Assembly (NCBI RefSeq): GCF_041022165.1
Contig: NZ_CP163302.1
Span: 2,418,001-2,482,000 of the forward strand
Direction of reading: 5' to 3'
DNA: 64,000 nucleotides
Origin: Sinomonas sp. P10A9
GTDB taxonomy: Bacteria > Actinomycetota > Actinomycetes > Actinomycetales > Micrococcaceae
The translations under genes and the position numbers were made by a program. Below, piece by piece: positions 9,101-15,730 of this stretch. The number at the start of each line of letters is the position of its first letter. Position 1 is the first letter of the stretch. The notes beneath the pieces are model-generated. The model did no database searches. It saw only the letters and a program-made list of their open reading frames with translations, and had not been told where the DNA came from.

Positions 9101-9550
9101 ATCCATCGCGGCGACCCCGGCCGCCGTCGAGAGTCCTGAGTACTCGAGGACGGCGAGGCCGACATCGGCCGTGGACGTCGGCTTGACCGTAACCGTCGGC
9201 TTGGTCCCGCCGCCCGCTGTGATGGGCGCGCTCCACACGCTCAGCTCGGTGTGCTCGGATGCTGCGAAGTGGATAAGCTCGGTGTAGGTGTTTCCGGCCG
9301 TATCGGTGACGCTGGCGGCGGTCGCCGAAGAGGAGTTCCAGATCCCCACCTCGACGATGAGGCGGTTCCCCGCGGTGACAGCCGAGGCAGGGGTGACGGC
9401 CAGGGAGGCGGCCCCACCCTTGTGGGCGGACCCCTGCTGCACAAAGGCGGGCGCCGAGGCGGCGTGCGCCGGGACAGCCACCAGGCCGAACGATGCGATG
9501 AGGGCCGCGGTCGCGGCGGCGAGGACGGACGTTCGGCGGGCGAAGAGCAT
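6179..9550 (-). CDS. Secreted galactose/glyoxal oxidase-like copper radical oxidase with FN3 and duplicated flanking domains
   Basis: Exported protein of 1123 residues. A Sec signal peptide (MLFARRTSVLAAATAALI, cleavage after AHA at about residue 30) is followed by a roughly 215-residue domain, FN3 (about 255-348), a kelch/galactose-oxidase body (about 355-690), a DUF1929-like C-domain (about 700-805), a second FN3 and a second copy of the N-terminal domain to the end. The galactose oxidase active site appears complete: Cys410 (SSIFCSGNAKLPDG), Tyr462 (RWYPDLVELPDG), Tyr665-His666 (ARTYHSTAVLQPDG) and His748 (FGADTHQADMDQH). The first two would form the Tyr-Cys cofactor. The protein would oxidise a primary alcohol or aldehyde with O2 to give H2O2; the substrate is unknown. 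AGGAGGAG precedes the ATG. It stands alone, converging on the MFS gene. Confidence 0.85.
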   Translation of the reverse strand: MLFARRTSVLAAATAALIASFGLVAVPAHAASAPAFVQQGSAHKGGAASLAVTPASAVTAGNRLIVEVGIWNSSSATAASVTDTAGNTYTELIHFAASEHTELSVWSAPITAGGGTKPTVTVKPTSTADVGLAVLEYSGLSTAAGVAAMDVHAQTSGTTSGAGTVASGPTPATSGDGELAVGFYADSGFGATLGGGSGFTLRTAISNASDMELAVEDAAVGAGVAENAAFTTAANTTWLAATIVFRPASAANPTAPAAPTGVAATAGNAAATVSWTAPPDGGSQISSYTVTPLAGGVAQTPTTVSGAPPATSVQIAGLTNGTSYTFTVTATNAVGTGPASAPSNAVIPSTTTNGQWSALATWPVVAVHSVVLDSGKLLVWDGWETPEPTSVYDPAAKTFTTVTAPSSIFCSGNAKLPDGRVLVAGGYGVTTTGNLGLTDASVFDPAGQTWNRVASMNSPRWYPDLVELPDGRFVAISGNSSSASAWADTPEVYDPAANTWTSLSKISTPQIHEEEYPFSFLAPNGKVFTIGPAEDVSYWLDASALTWTPVGASGITNGSAVMYRPGRILYTGGAQSVITTTPARAGAATIDLTSASPAWTPIAPMHYPRVYHTLVTLADGRVLAVGGAPSSDQTQVTTGVLPAEIWDPATGAWSVIGSLAAARTYHSTAVLQPDGSVLVAGGGHEDSLSNPGQYSAQVYSPSYLQSGARPAISQTPAAAYYGTTFSVGTQDAASISAVNLVSFGADTHQADMDQHFVPLTFTAGPGALSVQAPANGGMTPPGDYMLFIVNSSGVPSMAATVHIGPQPSVPAAPMAVQATAGNASAIVGWTAPDNGGSPITSYTVTPWTAGSPLAPTTVTGSPVPTTANVTGLTNGTAYTFTVTAANAAGTSAASAPSNSVTPSVAVVPAFVQQASTHVANVSSATVSTGQPVRSGDRLVVEVGVWGPGSPTASGVTDSAGNTYTELTHFTASDHTELSVWSAPITGGGASPVSVTASTTAPADVGVGVLEYAGLSTAAGSGALDVQAHATGTTGSSGGSVASGATTAVSGANELAIGFYADSGFGDALGPGVGFTQRVNVSSTQDMEFVVEDQLPAAGATPSAAFTTGARTTWLAAAVVLRHG

Positions 9551-9645
9551 CGCTCCTCCTAGTGCTCAGGCCAGGAATGGAACGCGCCCCGCCCCAATAC
9601 GGTGCTCCGTGCCGAACACCCGTGTCAAGGTCCCGCGACGTGACC

Positions 9646-9664
9646 GCGGCGTGCGCTACGCCGC
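9646..9664 (-). terminator. Small hairpin just after ftsY
   Basis: GCGGCGT and ACGCCGC pair as a 7-bp stem around a 5-nt loop, immediately beyond the ftsY stop codon. No U-tract follows, so this is a weak terminator call. Confidence 0.3.
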
Positions 9665-9665
9665 C

Positions 9666-10889
9666 TCAGGCGAGGATCGCGTCGACGAACGCCTCGGGGT
9701 CGAAGGGCGCGAGGTCGTCGGGGCCCTCGCCAAGACCCACGAGCTTGACGGGGACACCGAGCTGCTTCTGGATGGCGACGACAATGCCGCCCTTCGCGGT
9801 GCCGTCGAGCTTTGTCAGGACGATGCCCGTGATGTCAACGACTTCACCGAAGACCTTGGCCTGCGTGAGGCCGTTCTGGCCGGTGGTCGCGTCGAGGACG
9901 AGGAGGACCTCGTCGACCTCGGCCTGCTTCTCGATGACGCGCTTGACTTTGCCGAGCTCGTCCATGAGCCCGACCTTGTTCTGCAGCCGCCCAGCGGTGT
10001 CGATCATGACCACGTCGACCTCCTGCTCGATGCCCGCCTTGACCGCCTCGAAGGCCACTGAGGCCGGATCGGCGCCGTCGACATCGGACTTCACGGTCGG
10101 CACGCCGACGCGCGCGCCCCACGTGGCGAGCTGCTGCGCTGCGGCGGCGCGGAACGTGTCGGCCGCGCCGAGGAGCACATCCTTGTCCTCCGCGACGAGG
10201 ACGCGGGCCAGCTTGCCCACCGTCGTCGTCTTGCCGACGCCGTTCACACCGACCACGAGGACCACGGCGGGCTTGCCGTCCACGCGCGAGATCCTGAGCT
10301 CGCGGTCCATGCCCGGATCGACCAGCTTGACGAGCTCCTCGCGAAGCATCGTCTTGACGTCCTCAGGGCTGCGGGTACCCATGACCTTCACGCGGTCGCG
10401 CAGCGTGCCGACGAGCTCGAGGCTCGGCTCGGTGCCGATGTCTGCGAGCAGGAGGGTCTCCTCGACCTCGTCCCACACGTTCTCGTCGATGGTGTCGCTC
10501 GAAAGGAGGGCGAGCAGCCCCTTGCCGAACAGGCTGTTGCTCTTGACGAGCCGTTCGCGCAGGCGCTGGAGCCGACCCGCGACAGGCGCGGGGGTCTCGG
10601 TCGGAACGCGCTCGGCGACCGCCTCGTCAAGGACGTCCTCCTCGGGCGCGCCAGCCTGCGGCTCCGCCGGGGCCGGGAGCGTTCCGACGCCGGCTCCCGG
10701 CGCGGGTTCGCCGTCGACGGCGCCGCGCGGGGGCGCCGGGGCGACGGTCTGGTCGTTCGCGTCGCGCGGGCCGGTGTAGGTGGTCTTCTTCCGGCGTCCG
10801 CTCACGAGGCCGATGACGATCCCGGCAACGATCAGGACCACGATCCCGACGATGATGATGATGGGCAGCAGGGCGGAGAGGTCTGTCAC
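9666..10889 (-). CDS. ftsY: Signal recognition particle receptor FtsY
   Basis: SRP receptor GTPase of 407 residues that delivers ribosomes translating membrane proteins to the translocon. It begins with a real membrane segment (ALLPIIIIVGIVVLIVAGIVIG), then a basic and acidic linker to about residue 100, as is common in actinobacterial FtsY, then the NG domain. Nucleotide motifs are GVNGVGKTTTVGKLA (about 205-220), DTAGR and TKLDGTAKGG. The start is GTG at 10889. In related actinobacteria ftsY directly follows smc; here about 4.8 kb of unrelated genes separates them. Confidence 0.96.
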   Translation of the reverse strand: MTDLSALLPIIIIVGIVVLIVAGIVIGLVSGRRKKTTYTGPRDANDQTVAPAPPRGAVDGEPAPGAGVGTLPAPAEPQAGAPEEDVLDEAVAERVPTETPAPVAGRLQRLRERLVKSNSLFGKGLLALLSSDTIDENVWDEVEETLLLADIGTEPSLELVGTLRDRVKVMGTRSPEDVKTMLREELVKLVDPGMDRELRISRVDGKPAVVLVVGVNGVGKTTTVGKLARVLVAEDKDVLLGAADTFRAAAAQQLATWGARVGVPTVKSDVDGADPASVAFEAVKAGIEQEVDVVMIDTAGRLQNKVGLMDELGKVKRVIEKQAEVDEVLLVLDATTGQNGLTQAKVFGEVVDITGIVLTKLDGTAKGGIVVAIQKQLGVPVKLVGLGEGPDDLAPFDPEAFVDAILA

Positions 10890-10914
10890 GCCCCTAGCTT
10901 CTCACAGGGCGGCG

Positions 10915-10925
10915 ATGTGCATGAG
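10915..10925 (+). promoter_or_regulatory. Candidate operator shared with the CoA-transferase promoter
   Basis: ATGTGCATGAG here is the exact reverse complement of CTCATGCACAT at 13456-13466 in the LysR/CoA-transferase intergenic region. A further GCACAT lies at 10960-10965. It is upstream of the MHS permease gene, with a TTGACA at 10972-10977 that could be a -35 box, although no good -10 follows. The LysR protein encoded between the two sites is the natural candidate to bind both. Confidence 0.35.
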
Positions 10926-11040
10926 CGTTCATCGGGTCTGCGATAACCATCATTGTTCTGCACATTTGCCGTTGACATACTCGGGACGTCTGGCGTGGCG
11001 GAGATCACATCAGGGAATCGGCAGTCAAAGGGAGACATCC

Positions 11041-12432
11041 ATGAGCGTGCAGCACGGCACCGGTGAATCAGTGGCGAAAGGGCTGAGGAGGGTCGTCGGC
11101 GCATCCATGGCCGGGACCGTCGTGGAGTGGTACGAGTTCTTCCTCTATGCGACGGCGGCCAACCTCGTCTTCGGGAAGCTCTTCTTCCCCAACGCCCACT
11201 CCGAACTCGACGGGATCATGGACGCGTTCCTGACCTATGCGGTCGGCTTCGTGGCCAGGCCCGTCGGGGGCCTTGTGTTCGGGCACTTCGGTGACAGGTT
11301 CGGCCGGAAGAAGCTCCTCCAGCTCAGCATCGTGCTCGTCGGCACCGCCACCTTCCTCATGGGCTGCCTTCCCGGATTTGCACTGTGGGGCTATGGGGCG
11401 CCGATCACCCTGGTGGCCCTGCGGTTCCTGCAGGGGTTCGCGGTGGGAGGCGAGTGGGGCGGAGCGGCCCTCCTCGTCGCCGAGCACAGTCCCAACCGCT
11501 CACGCGGCTTCTGGGCGTCCTGGCCGCAGGCGGGGGTGCCGCTAGGCAACCTGCTTGCGACCGCGGTTCTCCTCGTCCTCTCGGCGACCCTCAGCCCGGA
11601 GTCCTTCCTGGGCTGGGGATGGCGCATCGGCTTCTGGCTCTCCGCGGTCATCGTGGTGATCGGCTACTACATCCGGACCAAGGTGAGCGACGCACCGATC
11701 TTCCTCGAGGCGGCGTACGACGACGAGTCGGCCGAACGCTCGGGCGTGCTCGAGGTCGTGCGGCGCTATCCCCGACAGATCCTCACCGCGATGGGCGTCC
11801 GCTTCGCAGAGAACGTCATCTACTACCTCGTCGTGACCTTCTCCATCACATACCTGAAGATCATCGTCAACGTCGATACCTCCCGCATCCTCCTCCTGCT
11901 CCTCGTAGCGCACGCGATCCACTTCTTCATGGTCCCGGCCGCGGGGCGGCTCTTGGACACGTGGGGGCGCAAGCCAACGTACTTCCTCGGTGCGGTCGCC
12001 GGCGCGACGTGGGGATTCCTCGCCTTCCCGATGATGGACACCGGTAACGACGTGCTCATCCTGTGCGCCATCCTGTTCGGACTCGCGTGCCACGCGCTCA
12101 TGTACTCCGGGCAGCCATCGATCATGGCCGAGATGTTCCCCACGAGGATGCGCTACTCCGGGCTGTCGATCGGGTCACAGGTGACCTCCATCGCCTCGGG
12201 ATCGGTGGCCCCGATCATCGCTACGGCCCTGCTGGGCACCTACCAGTCATCGACACCGATTGCCCTGTATCTCCTCGGCTCGTGCGCTGTCACGGCGGTC
12301 GCGGTGCTGGCACTCAAGGAGACACGCGGCATCGACCTCCGCGAGCTCGATGTGCAGGACGCCGCGCTGCGTGGTGCATCCCCCGCTGCGGAGGCGCAGG
12401 CGGCCCCTCTGGACGGGGCACAGGCCCGCTGA
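11041..12432 (+). CDS. MHS-family (metabolite:H+ symporter) MFS permease
   Basis: Inner-membrane proton symporter of 463 residues in the MHS branch of the MFS (ProP, KgtP, shikimate and citrate carriers). Typical MHS marks are ASMAGTVVEWYEFFLYATAA in helix 1, then GFVARPVGGLVFGHFGDRFGRKK (about 75-97) and RFLQGFAVGGEWGGA. Its likely cargo is an organic acid or a zwitterion, which cannot be fixed from sequence. The ATG at 11041 is preceded by AAAGGGAGA. It converges on the LysR gene and is followed by a strong terminator. Linkage to a CoA-transferase and a crotonase-family enzyme suggests uptake of a carboxylic acid that is then activated as a CoA ester. Confidence 0.88.
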   Translation: MSVQHGTGESVAKGLRRVVGASMAGTVVEWYEFFLYATAANLVFGKLFFPNAHSELDGIMDAFLTYAVGFVARPVGGLVFGHFGDRFGRKKLLQLSIVLVGTATFLMGCLPGFALWGYGAPITLVALRFLQGFAVGGEWGGAALLVAEHSPNRSRGFWASWPQAGVPLGNLLATAVLLVLSATLSPESFLGWGWRIGFWLSAVIVVIGYYIRTKVSDAPIFLEAAYDDESAERSGVLEVVRRYPRQILTAMGVRFAENVIYYLVVTFSITYLKIIVNVDTSRILLLLLVAHAIHFFMVPAAGRLLDTWGRKPTYFLGAVAGATWGFLAFPMMDTGNDVLILCAILFGLACHALMYSGQPSIMAEMFPTRMRYSGLSIGSQVTSIASGSVAPIIATALLGTYQSSTPIALYLLGSCAVTAVAVLALKETRGIDLRELDVQDAALRGASPAAEAQAAPLDGAQAR

Positions 12433-12436
12433 GCCC

Positions 12437-12480
12437 ACGCAGCTGCGCGGCCGGGACCACTCCCGGCCGCGCAGCTGCGT
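12437..12480. terminator. Perfect 20-bp stem-loop between MHS permease and LysR gene
   Basis: A 20-nt arm beginning ACGCAGCTGCGCGGCC is repeated exactly in inverse after a 4-nt CCAC loop. It lies between two convergent genes (stops at 12432 and 12491) and should terminate both. There is no U-tract, as is often the case in high-GC actinobacteria. Confidence 0.7.
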
Positions 12481-12490
12481 GCCGACGCGG

Positions 12491-13429
12491 TTATGCCTCC
12501 TCCTCGTCCCAGATCCTCGGAGGAGGAAGAAGCTGGTGCCGGCGGCGCTGGGCCTCCTCAAGGAGGTACGAGACCACCGCACGGACGGCGGGCGAGCGCA
12601 TCGACTCCGATCGTGCAGCCGCCCAGAAGCGGACGTGGCGCTCGAACTCATGGTGGAGCACGGGCACGAAGTCGCTGTGGCCCCGGACCACGTACTCGGG
12701 GAGAAGCCCGATTCCGGCGTTCGCACGGACGGCCTCGGCCTGGGGGAAGATGCTCGTCGCCTGGAAGGCAGCCGGCTCATCGGTGATGCTCTGCCGGCCG
12801 TAGGCGAGTTCAGCGACTTGGAGCGCCGATTCGGCGTACCCCACGAACGCGTGGCCGGTGAGCTCCTCAAGGGAGTGCGGCATGCCGCGCCTGCGCACGT
12901 ATCCCCTGCCTGCGTACAGCCGACGTACGTGGTCTGTCACGACGACGGCCTGGACGCGGGGCGCCTCCGCCGTGCCCGGGACGATCTCGAGATCGAAGCC
13001 CGAGCGGTTCTGGCTCAGACGCCTGGTCGCCGTCACGAGCTCCAGGCGCAGGAGCCGATGCTCCTCCTGCAACCGCGCGAGGGCTGGGGCCACGATCAGC
13101 GCACCGAACGCATCCGACGCGCCGACCCTCACGTGGCCGGTGAGGGACTCGTCCTTATTCGCCATGCTCGCGGAGAGGTCGCCGAGGCTCGATTCGATGC
13201 CCTCAGCGGCTGCAACCGCACGCCGTCCTAGTTCGGTCAGCTCCCACCCATGGGGTGTCCGGGCGAGCGTCCGCCCGCCGAGCCTCCTGTCGAGCGCGGC
13301 GATCCGCCGAGAGACCGTCGTGTGCGTGGTCTCGAGCGCCTCTGCGACAGCCGTGAAGCGCCCGAGCCGCGCCACCGTGAGGAGGATGAGCAGATCATCC
13401 GGACTCGGCAGCCCCTTGAACTCGACCAT
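12491..13429 (-). CDS. LysR-family transcriptional regulator (catabolic island)
   Basis: DNA-binding regulator of about 312 residues. The N-terminal winged helix-turn-helix reads LLILLTVARLGRFTAVAEAL, then ETTHTTVSRRIAALDRRLGG, followed by the linker helix and a LysR substrate-binding domain. The start is placed at ATG 13429 (MVEFKGLPSPDD) because GGGAGGG lies 3-9 nt upstream; the longer frame to 13456 has no ribosome site. It is divergent from the CoA-transferase gene and convergent with the permease, the usual position for a LysR activator of a neighbouring catabolic operon. The inducer is unknown. Confidence 0.85.
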   Translation of the reverse strand: MVEFKGLPSPDDLLILLTVARLGRFTAVAEALETTHTTVSRRIAALDRRLGGRTLARTPHGWELTELGRRAVAAAEGIESSLGDLSASMANKDESLTGHVRVGASDAFGALIVAPALARLQEEHRLLRLELVTATRRLSQNRSGFDLEIVPGTAEAPRVQAVVVTDHVRRLYAGRGYVRRRGMPHSLEELTGHAFVGYAESALQVAELAYGRQSITDEPAAFQATSIFPQAEAVRANAGIGLLPEYVVRGHSDFVPVLHHEFERHVRFWAAARSESMRSPAVRAVVSYLLEEAQRRRHQLLPPPRIWDEEEA

Positions 13430-13448
13430 CGGCCCTCCCTGCCCATTG

Positions 13449-13466
13449 ATGTGCACTCATGCACAT
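13449..13466. promoter_or_regulatory. Inverted repeat, candidate LysR operator
   Basis: ATGTGC-ACTCAT-GCACAT is a dyad with 6-bp arms between the LysR gene and the CoA-transferase gene. Its right half, CTCATGCACAT, also occurs in reverse upstream of the MHS permease. LysR proteins usually bind such short interrupted palindromes. No binding data are implied. Confidence 0.4.
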
Positions 13467-13592
13467 GCATTCTGCCCTATCTGTTCTTGCCTGCACTGTA
13501 TCAAGGCTGTGATCGTGGAAGGGCCCGGGGCTGGACGCCCTGGGATCCCAGCGCCAGATGCACGCAGCACCGCATCCCAAGGAGTCCTCACG

Positions 13593-14849
13593 ATGAACCA
13601 CACACCACGGCCAGACTCGGTCCACGCCGGGAAGGCACTGCCTCTGGACGGCATTCGGATCCTCGACCTCAGCCGCGCCCTTGCTGGTCCTTGGGCGACT
13701 GCGCTGCTCGGGGATCTCGGCGCCGAGATCATCAAGGTCGAGAGCTCCCGAGGGGGCGACTCAAGCCGTTCGTGGCCGCCCTTCGAAGGCGAGCACAGCC
13801 TCTACTTCGATTCTGCAAACCGGAGCAAGCAGTCGGTCGCCGTCGACCTCTACACCGACGAAGGCCGAACGATCGTCTGGGACCTTGCGATGAGCTCCGA
13901 CGTGGTCGTCGAGAACTTCCGGCCGGGCGTCCTGAGCAGCATGGGACTCGACCCGGACGCGCTCCGCCAGGCCAAGCCGGGGATCATCATCGCGTCGGTG
14001 AGCGGATTCGGCGCGACGGGTCCGCTCAGCCAGTCGGCAGGCCTCGACCAGGTGGCCCAGGGAATGTCGGGGCTCATGTCTGTCACGGGCGAGGACGCTG
14101 AGCATCCCCTGCGCGTGGGCGTTCCCATCATCGACATGGTCTCCGGGATCTATCTCGCCCTCGGCGTCGCTGCCGCGCTCTGCGGCCGTGAACGCTCGTG
14201 CGGCGGGCGCGAGGTCTCCACGTCCCTCCTGGAATCCGCCCTGTCCCTCTCGGCCTTCCAAGGCCAGGCCTACCTCAGCGCCGGCACCGTGCCCGAGCCC
14301 CAGGGCAACAGTCACCCCGTTCTCGCGCCTTATGGCGTCTTCCAGACGGCAGACCTGCCGATCATCGTGGCGGTGGGGACCGAACGCCAGTGGGAGCAGC
14401 TGTGCTCACTGGTCGGGGCACCCGAGCTCGCCTCCGATCCCGCCTATTGCACCGGGGCGCTGCGGAGCCAGAACAGGTCAAGTCTCTCAGTCGCCCTCGA
14501 AGAGAAGCTCCGCGCACAGCCTGGGAACCATTGGCTCGCCGTCCTGCGAGAAGCCTCGATCCCCACCGGCCCCATCTACACCTACGCCCAGGCCTTCGCC
14601 GACGAGCAGGTCAAGCACCTCGCAATGGTCACGTCGGTCCGTCGCGCGGACGGCTCGCATCTTCCGCTCCTACGCGGGCCGCTCTCGCTCGACCGCTCGC
14701 CGCTCGCGGTGCGGAAGGCTCCCCCGGCCCTCGGCGAACATACGAGGGATGTCCTCGAGGAGCTCGGGCTCCCCCCGCGACGCGTGACGGCGCTGATCGA
14801 CGCCGGCGTCATCCTCACAGCCGACGGGCGAGAGCAGGCAGTCGCATGA
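13593..14849 (+). CDS. CaiB/BaiF-type (family III) CoA-transferase
   Basis: Enzyme of 418 residues that moves CoA between carboxylic acids through an aspartyl-CoA thioester intermediate. Seen are LDLSRALAGPWATALLGDLGAEIIKVE at the N-terminus, the NRSKQSVAVDL segment, VENFRPGVLSSMG and PIIDMVSGIY, whose Asp aligns with the catalytic aspartate of the family. The start is the ATG at 13593, with AAGGAG nine bases before it; the longer open frame upstream overlaps the regulator and is not coding. It overlaps the next gene as ATGA. The acyl group is unknown; with the crotonase partner it probably activates an organic acid for a short degradation route. Confidence 0.88.
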   Translation: MNHTPRPDSVHAGKALPLDGIRILDLSRALAGPWATALLGDLGAEIIKVESSRGGDSSRSWPPFEGEHSLYFDSANRSKQSVAVDLYTDEGRTIVWDLAMSSDVVVENFRPGVLSSMGLDPDALRQAKPGIIIASVSGFGATGPLSQSAGLDQVAQGMSGLMSVTGEDAEHPLRVGVPIIDMVSGIYLALGVAAALCGRERSCGGREVSTSLLESALSLSAFQGQAYLSAGTVPEPQGNSHPVLAPYGVFQTADLPIIVAVGTERQWEQLCSLVGAPELASDPAYCTGALRSQNRSSLSVALEEKLRAQPGNHWLAVLREASIPTGPIYTYAQAFADEQVKHLAMVTSVRRADGSHLPLLRGPLSLDRSPLAVRKAPPALGEHTRDVLEELGLPPRRVTALIDAGVILTADGREQAVA

Positions 14850-15715
14850 AGGCCGAAGTCCTGAGGCACATCGACGCCGTCAACACGCCTTCGGCCCGCG
14901 AGCAGGGCCAAGGTCCGGGGCGGCTCAGGATCGAGCGGGAAGGACCGATTGCCCGGCTCGTGATCGACAATCCGGGGCGCCGCAACGCTCTCTCGCGCCA
15001 CATGTGGCAAAGCTTCGCGCCAGCCCTAGCAGGGCTTGAGCGCGATCCAGACATCAAGGTCCTCATCGTTCAGGGGGCAGGCGGGACGTTCTCGGCAGGT
15101 GCCGACATCCGCGAGGTCGAGGCCATCCTCCGCGGAGACTCGGAGACCAGCGAGGGCGGCGACCTCACTGTCGCCGAAGAGGCCCTCGCAGGCTTCAGGA
15201 AGCCGACCATCGCCGCGATTGACGGCCACTGCGTCGGCGGCGGGTGGGAACTCGCGGGTGCGTGCGACCTCCGCGTCGCCACTGAGGACGCCATGATCGG
15301 CATTACCCCCGCACGACTGGGCATCGTCTACCCGCTCTCGGGAATCGCGCGCCTCGTGCGGCTAGTGGGTCCGGCGACTGCGAAGCGCCTTCTCCTCACG
15401 GGCGACCTCATCACTGCGCCCGAAGCACAGCGTGCCGGTCTCCTGAGCGCCACCGTGCCACGGGCGACACTCCGACACGAGGTCGACGGACTCGCACACC
15501 GGCTCGCGGATGGCTCGCAGTTCTCAGCCTGGGCGCATAAGTCGCTCATCGACGAGATCGCGGCAGGCTCCCACGGCCTCGCGGAGCTCAGCTCCTACTG
15601 GCAGCGCGAGATGGCACACAGCCCCGACGCGGCCATCGGCGTCCGCGCCTTCCTGGCCAAGGAACGGCCGGCGTTCGCGTGGCGAGGGCCATGGAGCAGC
15701 GCGGCCCAGATCTAG
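14846..15715 (+). CDS. Enoyl-CoA hydratase/isomerase (crotonase) family protein
   Basis: Crotonase-fold protein of 289 residues acting on a CoA thioester. The oxyanion-hole motifs are present (FSAGADIREV and DGHCVGGGWELAGACDLRVA). The first catalytic Glu of hydratases is retained in GGGWELA. The second, usually in a PE pair of the next motif (GxPExxLG), is replaced: the protein reads ITPARLGI, with Ala. It is therefore more likely an isomerase, hydrolase or decarboxylase of the superfamily than a standard hydratase. It is translationally coupled to the CoA-transferase (ATGA overlap) and ends 15 bp before the convergent smc stop. Confidence 0.85.
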   Translation: MKAEVLRHIDAVNTPSAREQGQGPGRLRIEREGPIARLVIDNPGRRNALSRHMWQSFAPALAGLERDPDIKVLIVQGAGGTFSAGADIREVEAILRGDSETSEGGDLTVAEEALAGFRKPTIAAIDGHCVGGGWELAGACDLRVATEDAMIGITPARLGIVYPLSGIARLVRLVGPATAKRLLLTGDLITAPEAQRAGLLSATVPRATLRHEVDGLAHRLADGSQFSAWAHKSLIDEIAAGSHGLAELSSYWQREMAHSPDAAIGVRAFLAKERPAFAWRGPWSSAAQI

Positions 15716-15730
15716 CCTGACCCGACTCGC

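Noticed and set aside
12858..14849. A 663-codon frame ending in the CoA-transferase
   Set aside because: The part before 13593 is low-complexity and antisense to the LysR gene; AAGGAG and the conserved N-terminus define the start at 13593.
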